A stretch of 26,397 nucleotides of DNA from Anaerolineales bacterium (GTDB lineage: Bacteria > Chloroflexota > Anaerolineae > Epilineales > JAANWY01). Below the pieces are notes generated by a model, which had not been told where the DNA came from, ran no database searches, and was given only the letters and a program-made list of their open reading frames with translations. This document shows positions 12,876 through 21,229 of the stretch, piece after piece; position 1 is the first letter of the stretch; every line of letters starts with the position of its first letter. The stretch spans positions 1 through 26,397 of the forward strand of contig JAANWY010000088.1 in assembly GCA_018263655.1 (NCBI GenBank), read 5' to 3'. The position numbers and the translations under genes were made by a program.

Positions 12876-14168
12876 ATGTCTGAAATCGAGATGCAGAAAT
12901 CGAAGGATCTGTACGCGGCAGCGCAGCAGGTGTTGCCGGGCGGCGTCGACAGCCCCGTCCGAGCGTTTCGGGCGGTCGGTGGAACACCCTTGTTCATCGA
13001 GCGTGGCGAAGGCGCATACCTCTTCGACGCCGACGACAACCGCTATATCGACTACGTGCTCTCGTACGGGCCCCTCATCTTGGGCCATGCGCCGGCTCGT
13101 GTTGCTGCCGCGCTGAAACGGCAGGTTGATGGAGGCACGAGCTATGGTGCTCCAACGGCTCTGGAAACGACGCTAGCCACCCTGGTCACTGAAGCTGTGC
13201 CTTCTGTAGAAATGGTGCGCTTCGTGAACTCCGGGACGGAAGCGACCATGACGGCACTGCGGCTGGCTCGTGCCTATACCGATCGCGACAAAATTGTCAA
13301 GTTCACGGGCTGCTATCACGGCCACGCAGATTTCTTGCTGGTACAGGCCGGCTCTGGTGTTGCGACACTCGGTCTACCGGACACACCAGGCGTGCCCCGA
13401 GGTGTGACGGCTGACACGCTCACCGCGCCCTACAACGACCTCGACGCTGTCCAAGCCCTGTTCGAGACGTACCCCGAAGACATCGCTGGCGTGATCGTGG
13501 AACCCGTGGCGGGCAACATGAACGTGGTGCCGCCGGCACCGGGCTTCCTGGAGGGCCTACGTGAGATTACGGCATCTCACAGCGCGCTCCTTATCTTCGA
13601 CGAGGTAATGACGGGCTTTCGGGTGGCCTACGGTGGTGCGCAGGCGCGCTACGCCATCACGCCGGACATCACGGCTTTGGGCAAGGTCATCGGCGGTGGG
13701 CTGCCGGTTGGCGCATACGGCGGCCGGCGCGACATCATGGAGACGGTTGCTCCCGTCGGTCCGATGTACCAGGCCGGTACGCTGTCTGGCAATCCTCTGG
13801 CAATGGCGGCCGGCATCGAGACACTCGAGGCGCTCAGGGAGCCAGGGACGTACGAGCGGTTCGATGAGCTGGGGCGCCAGTTGGAAGAAGGTGTCGCGAA
13901 CGCGGCAGAGCGGGCCGGCATCCCGATCTATCAGACGCGGGTTGGTTCCATGTTCGGTCTGTTCTTCGCCGGCGGTGAGGTCACCGACTACGCGACAGCC
14001 AAGCGGGCCGATACAGAGCGATACGCGCAGTACTTTTGGGGCATGCTGGAACGGGGTGTCTATCTCGCGCCCTCGCAGTTCGAGGCTGGGTTTCTGTCTC
14101 TGGCGCACAACGAGGAGCACATCGATACTACGATCGCGGCAGCCGAAGGCACGTTCCGGGAACTATAG
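12876..14168 (+). CDS. hemL: Glutamate-1-semialdehyde 2,1-aminomutase
   Basis: This PLP-dependent class III aminotransferase-fold enzyme isomerises glutamate-1-semialdehyde to 5-aminolevulinate in the C5 route to haem and other tetrapyrroles. The 430-residue length is normal. Visible motifs are PGGVDSPVRAFRAVGG near the start, VRFVNSGTEATMTALRLARA, KFTGCYHGHADFLL, LLIFDEVMTGFRV, and the PLP lysine K270 in ALGKVIGGGLPVGAYGG. GGGAGAAG (12860-12867) lies 8 bases before the ATG. A weak promoter candidate is TATGAT at 12797-12802. No other haem gene is in the window. A secreted-protein gene follows only 27 bases downstream and may be co-transcribed. Confidence 0.96.
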   Translation: MSEIEMQKSKDLYAAAQQVLPGGVDSPVRAFRAVGGTPLFIERGEGAYLFDADDNRYIDYVLSYGPLILGHAPARVAAALKRQVDGGTSYGAPTALETTLATLVTEAVPSVEMVRFVNSGTEATMTALRLARAYTDRDKIVKFTGCYHGHADFLLVQAGSGVATLGLPDTPGVPRGVTADTLTAPYNDLDAVQALFETYPEDIAGVIVEPVAGNMNVVPPAPGFLEGLREITASHSALLIFDEVMTGFRVAYGGAQARYAITPDITALGKVIGGGLPVGAYGGRRDIMETVAPVGPMYQAGTLSGNPLAMAAGIETLEALREPGTYERFDELGRQLEEGVANAAERAGIPIYQTRVGSMFGLFFAGGEVTDYATAKRADTERYAQYFWGMLERGVYLAPSQFEAGFLSLAHNEEHIDTTIAAAEGTFREL

Positions 14169-14195
14169 AAACGGCCATCATCCTATCCGCGCATC

Positions 14196-15926
14196 ATGCT
14201 TTACGCCTGTCCGGTAGTCATGTTTCGCGACGCGTTGGCTATGTTCGGACATCGCTTCGGGCCTAACCGCATCGCGGCGCTGGTCATGATCAGCTTGGCC
14301 GCCTTGGTTCTGCTTGGGTCTGGAGTGCAGCCGGCCGTCGCGCAGACGTGCACCCAGGCCGCACGTAACGCCGACTTCGAAGCCGGCGCGGACCACTGGG
14401 GGACCCACAGTGCCGCCGGCTCCGACCTCATCGTCCCTGAAGCCGCGCACCAGGGGCAGTACGGTGCGCGGCTCGGCGGAACCGATGACGTCAGTTTGGA
14501 AGTGTGCTCTGGTGGCCCGCCGGCGATCTCGCTGCTGCGAATGAGCTCTTCCGTGGGTGGTGCGGGGAAGGAGCACTTTCGGGACGGCGTGGAGCACGTG
14601 TCGATTGCGTTCGCGTACGACAATATCGGCGCCGGTGACGACGTGCGTCTCTTGATCCGTAACGTCAACGGCACAACCTTGCTCGATCACACTTACGGCG
14701 ACTTGGCCGGCAGCGGCACTAGGCATGTGGTCTTCACGGCCCGTGATGCCGTTGATGGGTTGATGCGGTCGGCGCTGGATGCTGGCAACAGTGCGACTCG
14801 CGACGCTGGACGCGTCTTGAAGGCTGAGAGCCGGTTCGAGTTGGCCCCGTATCTCCAACGAGCCGCCGTGGCTCTGAACATGTTGGACAACGCGACTCGA
14901 ACCCTGCGCAAGTTCGAGGTGGGCGAGCCGGCCGACGCGTATCTATCGCAGGCTCAGGATCGCATCGACGCTGCCTCTGCAGCCGCTCAGGCGGCTCTGA
15001 AGCCCTCCATTGATCTGGAGGCGTTGAAGACGCACGTCAGCGTTATGCGCGGTGAGGTACAAGCGGCGATGGTGAAGGTCGCCGAAGCGCGTGCGACGGT
15101 CGCCGAAGCGCGTGCGACGGTTCCTGGCGAGTCGCTGACTTTTCCTGAGACTGTCGACTGCCAATTCAACCTCACGAACATCTATCTCAACGAGATGCCG
15201 GCTGACAGCGTCCAGTGGACGGTTGGGCCGTCTGGGCCGCCGGCCCGCATCCACCCGCCCCGCGACACACGCAAATCCGGCACACTTCATGTGCGCCCGC
15301 TGACGATTCACACGCAGCAAGTTGCTTCCGTCGGGGTGCCCCACGAGACGGAGATCGCTGGCCGCGTTATCGATGCGGACTGCCGGCCCGTAGCGGACGA
15401 CACACGGGTCGCGTTTGCGCTGGATGATGCCTCCCTGGGAGCGCTCGTGCCGGACACAGTGACGACCTCGGACGGCTATTTCGCGACGGTGCTCCAGGCA
15501 ACCGAAGACCTCGGTGATGGTGCTGTGACTGTGTATGCCGAGGCGGGGGATGTGGAAGCGGAAGGGGTGATCTTTTTGGTGGGACCGCCGGCTACCGTCA
15601 ACCTCGATGCCGAGGCTTCCACCGTTGATCTTGGTCACAGCATACTGATCGCGGCCCAGGTCGTCGATGCCTTGGGGCAGGCGGTGGCCGATGGCACGCC
15701 AGTCCGGTTCAGCCTCTCGCCGCCGCCGGCCGGCAGCATTACGCCTGCGACGGCGACGACCTCCAACGGCTTCGCATCGGCGATGTTTGTGGCCGGCGAT
15801 ACAGCCGGTCGTGTGACGCTTCGGGCTGCCACTGGCGATGTGGAAGACGTCGCCGTAATCGAGGTCGTGGGCGTCGCCCCGACGCCGACGCCGGCCCCGA
15901 CGGCTACCGCTGAGCCTGTAAGATAA
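14196..15926 (+). CDS. Secreted protein with Big_1-type Ig domains and a Thr/Pro tail
   Basis: This 576-residue protein has an N-terminal signal (RIAALVMISLAALVLLGSG ending AVAQ, cleavage likely near residue 50). The first domain (about 55-190) opens NADFEAGADHWGTHSAAGSD and looks like a beta-sandwich carbohydrate-binding or discoidin-type module. A helical Ala-rich segment (about 190-310) includes the exact tandem VAEARATVAEARATV. Two bacterial Ig-like (Big_1/invasin-type) repeats follow, each with the sequence DADCRPVADDT or DALGQAVADGT, then TTSDGYFATV or TTSNGFASAM. The protein ends in APTPTPAPTATAEPVR. Such linkers normally lead to another domain, so the C-terminus may be truncated. No ribosome binding site precedes ATG 14196; ATG 14223 is an alternative. 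It is probably cell-surface. Confidence 0.82.
   Translation: MLYACPVVMFRDALAMFGHRFGPNRIAALVMISLAALVLLGSGVQPAVAQTCTQAARNADFEAGADHWGTHSAAGSDLIVPEAAHQGQYGARLGGTDDVSLEVCSGGPPAISLLRMSSSVGGAGKEHFRDGVEHVSIAFAYDNIGAGDDVRLLIRNVNGTTLLDHTYGDLAGSGTRHVVFTARDAVDGLMRSALDAGNSATRDAGRVLKAESRFELAPYLQRAAVALNMLDNATRTLRKFEVGEPADAYLSQAQDRIDAASAAAQAALKPSIDLEALKTHVSVMRGEVQAAMVKVAEARATVAEARATVPGESLTFPETVDCQFNLTNIYLNEMPADSVQWTVGPSGPPARIHPPRDTRKSGTLHVRPLTIHTQQVASVGVPHETEIAGRVIDADCRPVADDTRVAFALDDASLGALVPDTVTTSDGYFATVLQATEDLGDGAVTVYAEAGDVEAEGVIFLVGPPATVNLDAEASTVDLGHSILIAAQVVDALGQAVADGTPVRFSLSPPPAGSITPATATTSNGFASAMFVAGDTAGRVTLRAATGDVEDVAVIEVVGVAPTPTPAPTATAEPVR
15078..15119 (+). repeat. 21-bp perfect tandem duplication inside a surface-protein gene
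   Basis: Two identical 21-bp units (15078-15098, 15099-15119) encode VAEARAT twice in a helical region. The copies are identical at the DNA level, which points to a recent slippage event and keeps the reading frame. Confidence 0.85.
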
Positions 15927-15985
15927 CCAGAAACCAGATCAATGACATGACTGTGTACAACGCACATACTGGAGGACGCCCTGCC

Positions 15986-17317
15986 GTGAAACCTGCCATC
16001 CGTCTTGTTCTTACGCTGCTCAGCGTAATACTTGTTTTCAGCACCTTCAGCGCCTTGGTGACAGCGGGTACTGCCCAACTCAAGAATGACAACGGCGATT
16101 TCTATCAGGGATCGCTTGCCGGCCGCATCGAAGGTGATGTTGACGGTGCGGTCTTCACACCGAACTCGGATCTCTTCCCCGCGACTATTCAGTCTGTTGC
16201 GTTCGCTTTCCATCGGCCCGAAGATGGCGATGGGCTGGCCGATTCGGTGGACGTTCGCGTTCAGATCTACGCGATGGACGACGGCGTGCCCGGCGATATC
16301 TTGGCCGAATCGACCCCCCAGATCTTTTCCAGCGTCGATCAGTGGGTGTCGATTCCGCTGGATACGCCTGTGACTCTCAGCGAGCCGGCGAGCTTCATGG
16401 CCGCCGTCAAGTGGGAATCGGGCGATGCCGCGGAGCCGGCTGTGTCCCTAGCCACGGATTCGAATCTGGATGCCTCCCAGGCGTCAAAAGATCAACTAAA
16501 CCTTTTCCACGACGCGAATATTGTGCTCGGTGAGCCGCCGTGCGTGAGGGCGTTCTGTCCACACAGCGAGTTCTGGGGCATCTCGGAGCGCGTGGGATTC
16601 AATATGATTCGTGTTATGATCGACTCGCCCCACATTCCCACGGCAACGCTGATTGTCTCCACACCAACGGCGACGACTACTCCGACGCCTACGCCGCGAC
16701 CGACACCGGTTAGTGACCCGGCTGTGTATCTCCCCTTGGTATTACGCAATTTCCGTACGTCTCTTCAGGCGATTCAAGTCGGAAATAGTACGGGCGATGC
16801 CGTGGGCTATTCCTTTACCTCTGGCGCTGGGCTGCGGGGTGAGTGCTGGAGACCGAGAGATGGCTACAACTTGTGGATCGGGCGGGAGCCGGCGGGCGAA
16901 AGGGGCATCATGCGCAGTGCGCTGCGTTTCGACCTCGGCTCAATACCGGCCGGTGTTGTTGTGGAGCAGGCCCGTCTGCAGTTGTTCGTCGTGGAAGCCG
17001 AAGCAGTTGACGCCCAGCCGATGGACGTGTCGGTTCACGACGTCACACGACCGTGGTCCGACTGCCCGACGTGGGATACGCTGGCTGACGCTGCCGGCCG
17101 ATCGTGGGGCCGTGCGACCATTGGCTCAAGTGTTGAGCTAGCTACCGTTGACGTGACGGCGTTGGTCAACGCCTGGCTGCGCGGTGAATTGCCGGACTAC
17201 GGCCTAATGCTGCGCGGCGACGAGGAGCACGTGGGGCAGATGCGGGGCTTTGTACCGCCAACAAGTTCCCAGGAGGACTTGCGACCCAGCTTGGAGATAC
17301 GATACCGCCGGCCGTAA
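15986..17317 (+). CDS. Secreted protein with C-terminal CBM96 (DNRLRE-type) domain
   Basis: This 443-residue protein has a signal peptide (KPAIRLVLTLLSVILVFSTF, cleavage after AGTA, about residue 31). An N-terminal beta domain (to about 220) describes a difference-type module seen in Chloroflexota surface proteins (FAFHRPEDGDGLADSVDVRV). A Thr/Pro linker (about 228-245) ends in VYLPLVLRNF, a motif often found in this phylum after such linkers. The C-terminal about 190 residues match the DNRLRE/CBM96 family: RSALRFDLGSIPAGVVVEQA, HDVTRPWSDCPTWDT, VDVTALVNAWLRGELPDYGL. I chose GTG 15986, since GGAGG (15971-15975) is 10 bases upstream; ATG 15947 would add 13 residues before the signal without a ribosome binding site. 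It probably binds or decorates extracellular polysaccharide. Confidence 0.87.
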   Translation: MKPAIRLVLTLLSVILVFSTFSALVTAGTAQLKNDNGDFYQGSLAGRIEGDVDGAVFTPNSDLFPATIQSVAFAFHRPEDGDGLADSVDVRVQIYAMDDGVPGDILAESTPQIFSSVDQWVSIPLDTPVTLSEPASFMAAVKWESGDAAEPAVSLATDSNLDASQASKDQLNLFHDANIVLGEPPCVRAFCPHSEFWGISERVGFNMIRVMIDSPHIPTATLIVSTPTATTTPTPTPRPTPVSDPAVYLPLVLRNFRTSLQAIQVGNSTGDAVGYSFTSGAGLRGECWRPRDGYNLWIGREPAGERGIMRSALRFDLGSIPAGVVVEQARLQLFVVEAEAVDAQPMDVSVHDVTRPWSDCPTWDTLADAAGRSWGRATIGSSVELATVDVTALVNAWLRGELPDYGLMLRGDEEHVGQMRGFVPPTSSQEDLRPSLEIRYRRP

Positions 17318-17336
17318 CTGGAAAATTCGTGAAGGC

Positions 17337-17365
17337 TTTTCATCAGCTGGGATTTGGTGTATAAT
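17337..17365 (+). promoter_or_regulatory. Putative promoter upstream of the degenerate MITE
   Basis: TTTTCA (17337-17342), 17 bases, then TATAAT (17360-17365). The -10 is perfect and the -35 matches 4 of 6. The degenerate MITE copy starts immediately after it, the same arrangement as at 4655-4665. It may drive the gene at 17763 with a leader of about 390 bases. Confidence 0.45.
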
Positions 17366-17460
17366 ACTTGCGCCTGCACCAGAATAGGCCGAAGAAATGG
17401 GGTCGGTGGGGGCGACCGCCCCTCACACTCCCGTCTTTTTCGCATTTCTCAACTGCGAGG
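17366..17460 (+). mobile_element. Degenerate copy of the 131-bp MITE
   Basis: The order of segments matches the element at 4665-4795: a CGCCTGCACCAGAATAGGCC stretch against CGTGCCTACACAAGAAGAGGCC, then GAAATGGGGTCGGTGGGGGC, a GC-rich centre, TCTTTTTCGCATTTCTC and ACTGCGAGG against ACTGTGAGG. The terminal inverted repeats and a target duplication are not recognisable and the central palindrome is imperfect, so this is an old copy. The remaining 17461-17748 contains no gene or clear structure. Confidence 0.65.
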
Positions 17461-17762
17461 TTCGCCTCTGGTGTTGCAAAGGCGATCGAATGCAACATCT
17501 CTGGATTCCCCCCATCTGGAGATGGGCAATCGGTATTCTGTATTGGTGTCGTCGCCAGTACTGATTTCGCTTCTCCATTGCTCGTCAGCTTGTCACAATA
17601 GTATGCTGCATCGACAGCTGCATCGGCACAAGCCCGCCGGCAGTTCCGGATTGTTTCGCGAAGGGGGGTGATTCCAAGAGGCTATTCTTGTACAGAATTT
17701 CCGGTTTCATGAAGTCGGATATCGATCCTGTCCAATTCGTTTGAGGAAAAGGAGAGAGACGC

Positions 17763-18410
17763 ATGCGGCAACGAAAGACTAAGTTCGACGGTTTCTCTGC
17801 CAAAACTGGCAACAGAGCACTCATGATAGCCGGAGTGCTCCTTATCGTACTCTTCGCGATGCCGTGGTTCGATATGCCCGTTAGCGGGCTAGGCGAGGGT
17901 GTTGCGTTCGGTCAGCCGGTTCGCATGGCCAACGCGCCATTGCAGACGGCTACGCCGACTGAGACAGTGACGCTCACGCCGACCACGACACCGACAGCGA
18001 CTGCGACACCTACGGCGACAGCTACCCTGACGCCAACCGCCACGCCTGAGGCGCCACCGGAAGGGCGTGACACGCTCACGGCCCGGGTGTTCGTCGATTA
18101 CAGGTGCGACAAGTTCTTCCAGACCGCTCTGGATATACCGATCGCGGATGTCCCGATCACAATAGATTTCCCCGATGGTTCTAGCGCAACCGAGCAGACC
18201 GCGTTATCCGGTCTGGCTTTCTTCTCGGGTTTCTCGGCGGCCGATGGTGTGACTGTCAGTGTCGATCTGCCGGCGAGCTACCGGGGCTACGCACTGGGCA
18301 ATTGCCCCACGAGCCCGACCAGTCTTGACCTTGAGCCCGACGATTTCCAGTCCGGCTACAAGTTCGTATCCTTTGGCGCGGCCGCCACTGGTGAGCTGGC
18401 TGGTCCGTGA
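17763..18410 (+). CDS. Membrane-anchored or secreted protein with Thr/Pro linker and SdrD-B-like domain
   Basis: This 215-residue protein has a basic N-terminus, a hydrophobic segment at about 19-36 (LMIAGVLLIVLFAMPWF) that is either a signal or a membrane anchor, then a Thr-rich linker of repeated TPTATATPT character (about 60-98). The C-terminal about 115 residues (TLTARVFVDYRCDKFFQTALDIPIADVPITIDF, followed by SDGSS-type turns and TALSGLAFFSGFSA) resemble the prealbumin-like B repeats of SdrD/SpaA proteins. AAGGAG (17749-17754) is 8 bases before the ATG. The domain ends soon after a strand and no sorting motif follows. The 144 bases to thrB are non-coding apart from a weak hairpin (GGGTTCGAC/GTCGAGCCC). 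Confidence 0.8.
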   Translation: MRQRKTKFDGFSAKTGNRALMIAGVLLIVLFAMPWFDMPVSGLGEGVAFGQPVRMANAPLQTATPTETVTLTPTTTPTATATPTATATLTPTATPEAPPEGRDTLTARVFVDYRCDKFFQTALDIPIADVPITIDFPDGSSATEQTALSGLAFFSGFSAADGVTVSVDLPASYRGYALGNCPTSPTSLDLEPDDFQSGYKFVSFGAAATGELAGP

Positions 18411-18554
18411 CGCTTCGCGCCTGACTGCCCATAGCAGGGCCCCTGGGCGCGGTGTTGGTAGACAGCATCCGCAGGCCGGGTTCGACGCTCCGCAGGGTGT
18501 CGAGCCCGGTCTGTGCGTAGGGTTCTGGAATTCCCATAGTGCCTGAGTAAGCTG

Positions 18555-19496
18555 ATGACGTCCAATTCTCTCTCACAAGTCAAAGTAAGCGTGCCGGCGA
18601 CCACTGCCAATCTCGGGCCGGGCTTCGACTGCCTGGGGCTGGCTCTAGGGCTCTACAATGCTGTGGAGTTGAGGAGGCTCGACAGTGAGCTCCGCGTCAC
18701 GGTTGAAGGGGAAGGAATTGATCTGCTCCCCACCAATCCGACCAATTTGGTCTACCGGGCTGTCTGTGTGCTGTGCCGTCACGTGGGCGAGTCGGTGCCG
18801 GGGCTGGACGTTCACCTGAGCAACGCGATCCCGCTGATGAGTGGTCTGGGAAGTAGCAGCGCGGCCATTGTTGGCGGCCTCGTGGCCGCCAATGCGATGT
18901 TGGGCGGACCGCTGGACACGGAGACACTTCTGGCGCTGGCCATCGAAATAGAGGGCCATCCGGATAACGTGGCGCCGGCTCTGTTGGGAGGGCTGGTGAT
19001 CGTGGCCGATGCGGATGGTGCGCCCGTCTACCGCCGTGTTGCGGTGCCAGAACTCGACATAATCGCTGTGGTGCCGGATTTTCAGTTGGCGACAGTCGAG
19101 GCACGCGCCGCGTTGCCGGCGCAAGTCCCTCTCGAGGATGCGGTCCACAACCTGAGTCGCGCGGCCCTTGTGGTTCACGGCCTGTCGGAGGTTGATTACG
19201 AGCTCCTACGCCAGGTGATGGACGATCGTCTTCACCAACCCTACCGCACGCCGCTAGTCCCGGGTCTGACTGATGTCTTTGCTGCCGGGCGCCGGGCTGG
19301 CGCGGCAGGCATTGCGCTCAGTGGTGCCGGCCCGAGTGTCGTAGCCTTTGCCCCGCGCAACCACGAGACCATTGCGGAAGCTATGTGCGAGGCATTCGCC
19401 CACCATGGGCTTGGCGCGCGGGCGCTGGTCCTTAAAACTGTTGCTGAGGGGGCACAAATCGTCGAGGGAGATGCTGTACGAGCCGGCGATGCGTAG
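18555..19496 (+). CDS. thrB: Homoserine kinase
   Basis: This 313-residue GHMP-family kinase phosphorylates homoserine with ATP, the step before threonine synthase. Motif 1 is VPATTANLGPGFDCLGLALGLYN near the N-terminus. The ATP-binding motif 2 is PLMSGLGSSSAAIVGG (about 93-108). The segment EGHPDNVAPALLGGLVI follows, and motif 3 is near GAAGIALSGAGPSVVAF. All catalytic segments are intact and the length is normal. thrA and thrC are not in the window. The ATG at 18555 has no strong ribosome binding site. A membrane glycoside hydrolase gene starts 33 bases downstream on the same strand. Confidence 0.95.
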   Translation: MTSNSLSQVKVSVPATTANLGPGFDCLGLALGLYNAVELRRLDSELRVTVEGEGIDLLPTNPTNLVYRAVCVLCRHVGESVPGLDVHLSNAIPLMSGLGSSSAAIVGGLVAANAMLGGPLDTETLLALAIEIEGHPDNVAPALLGGLVIVADADGAPVYRRVAVPELDIIAVVPDFQLATVEARAALPAQVPLEDAVHNLSRAALVVHGLSEVDYELLRQVMDDRLHQPYRTPLVPGLTDVFAAGRRAGAAGIALSGAGPSVVAFAPRNHETIAEAMCEAFAHHGLGARALVLKTVAEGAQIVEGDAVRAGDA

Positions 19497-19529
19497 CAAC
19501 CGACTTGGTCTCTGATCTTCACAGACATC

Positions 19530-21197
19530 ATGGTCACCTCCGCTGACAAGTGGCGCCTCGGGTTGCTGCTGTTTGCTGTTGCGTTGCTCCTGGTCACCTT
19601 GCTGGGCCTGGTGGTCCGATATGGCGCTCACGTACGCTCTGGCGCCGGTGAAGCTGTGGCACGCCGCTCAATTCCCAACACCGATGTTAACCCCTACGGC
19701 GCCAATTTCTTCTTGCAGTGGGAGGCTGAGCCGTTCAAGCGTGAGAAAACGGTCGAGATGGCCGCGGAGGCCGGCATCGGCTGGGCGAAACAGCAATTTC
19801 CCTGGAATGATATTGAGCCATCCCCTGGTCAGTATCATTGGGCTAAATACGATGCCATCGTCGATCTCTATCAGAAATACGGCCTAGACGTTATCGCAAG
19901 GTTGGACCGCCCCCCCGACTGGACACGTCAAGACGATCGGTTCCCGCAGCGCCCCCCTGACGACTTCAGCGACTACGGTGATTTTGTCGAGCGGTTCGTG
20001 AGGCATTACGAGGGACGCATTCACTACATCCAGGTTTGGAATGAGCCGAACATCTTCCCAGAGTGGGGCGATCAGCCGGTAGACCCGGCGGCGTACGTTG
20101 ACTTGCTGAGCATCGCCTATCGCCGGGTCAAGAGCGTTGATCCCGATATCTATGTGCTATCGGCGCCGCTCGCGATTAATCTCGAGGATTTCCCCGCGCG
20201 TCGCAATCTGAACGATCTGATCTTTTTGGAGGAAATGTACCAAGCCGGCGCGAGCGACTACTTCGATATTCTCTCGGCTAACGCGTTTGGCATGGACCGG
20301 CCGCCCACGGACCCACCCCATCCCGACGTGTTGAACTTCCGGCGGGTCGAGCTGCAGCGCGAGATCATGGTGCGCTACGGCGGTGATGAGAAGCCAATTT
20401 GGTTCAACGAGTACGGTTGGAATGCGGCGCCGGCCAACTTCCCCCCCCATAAGCTCATCTGGCAGCGTGTCAGCGAGGAACAACAGGCGAGGTGGACGGT
20501 CGAGGGTATTGAGTGGGCGCGGGAGCATTGGCCCTGGGCCGGCGTCTTCAACATCTGGTATTTTCGGCAGATTGGCGACCGGCCGCCGGAACGGGCCGAC
20601 TACTATTTCCGCATGGTGGATGTCGACTTCACACCCCGTCGGGTCTACAAGGCCGTCCAGCAGGCGACGCGGGGGATCGGTGTCGCGCAGCCGGGTCATC
20701 ACCAGGAGACGGCCCCATCCGTAGCGTCGGATGCCGACTGGCGGCCACAGATCGAGCCGCGAGCCGGCGCCCAGGCGCACCTCGTCGCTGACGCGCCTGG
20801 CGCAGCGCTGACGTTCACGTTCGACGGGGCCGGCGTCGACTTGGTGACCCGCACGGGGCCAGAGGCGGGCCGGCTGGGTGTGGCGATCGATGACAAGCCG
20901 GCGCCAGGGCTATCGCGTGATGAAGGCCGTCGAGGTGTCGTCGACCTGCTGACCGCGGAGCCGGCCTGGCAAGCACAGATACCGATCGCGCGCGATCTGC
21001 CTGCAGGCCGGCATACGCTTGAGCTGACCCTCATCGACGGCGAAGTTGCCGTTGATGGCTTCGTCGTCCCCCTCGACAGCGCGCCGGCGTTCCCCATCGT
21101 GCCGGCGGTAGCCTCGCTCATCGGCTTTATGGGGGCTGGGTGGTTGCTCTATCTTGAGGTGACGCGGATCGTGGGGGGACTCACTGCATCCGCGTAG
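19530..21197 (+). CDS. Membrane-anchored clan GH-A glycoside hydrolase-like protein
   Basis: This 555-residue protein has an N-terminal transmembrane helix (about 9-30) and a second hydrophobic segment near the C-terminus (about 525-545, FPIVPAVASLIGFMGAGWLLYL), so the catalytic part is probably outside the membrane. The TIM-barrel region (about 50-385) carries both clan-A glutamates: the acid/base E172 in IQVWNEPNIFPEWG and the nucleophile E294 in PIWFNEYGWNAA. The opening GIGWAKQQFPWNDIEPSPGQYHW is the usual first strand of GH39/GH5-like enzymes. A beta-rich accessory domain follows (about 410-515). The substrate is unknown; it may trim the organism's own exopolysaccharide given the neighbouring carbohydrate-binding and surface proteins. 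No ribosome binding site is evident. Confidence 0.88.
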   Translation: MVTSADKWRLGLLLFAVALLLVTLLGLVVRYGAHVRSGAGEAVARRSIPNTDVNPYGANFFLQWEAEPFKREKTVEMAAEAGIGWAKQQFPWNDIEPSPGQYHWAKYDAIVDLYQKYGLDVIARLDRPPDWTRQDDRFPQRPPDDFSDYGDFVERFVRHYEGRIHYIQVWNEPNIFPEWGDQPVDPAAYVDLLSIAYRRVKSVDPDIYVLSAPLAINLEDFPARRNLNDLIFLEEMYQAGASDYFDILSANAFGMDRPPTDPPHPDVLNFRRVELQREIMVRYGGDEKPIWFNEYGWNAAPANFPPHKLIWQRVSEEQQARWTVEGIEWAREHWPWAGVFNIWYFRQIGDRPPERADYYFRMVDVDFTPRRVYKAVQQATRGIGVAQPGHHQETAPSVASDADWRPQIEPRAGAQAHLVADAPGAALTFTFDGAGVDLVTRTGPEAGRLGVAIDDKPAPGLSRDEGRRGVVDLLTAEPAWQAQIPIARDLPAGRHTLELTLIDGEVAVDGFVVPLDSAPAFPIVPAVASLIGFMGAGWLLYLEVTRIVGGLTASA

Positions 21198-21229
21198 GTG
21201 ATGGGTCCCTTTGCGGCGGCACGCCCATT

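Noticed and set aside
18411..18554. Frameshifted continuation of the SdrD-B-like protein
   Set aside because: Other frames after the stop give Arg/Gly/Pro-rich sequence with no domain-like character. The domain seems to end before the stop.
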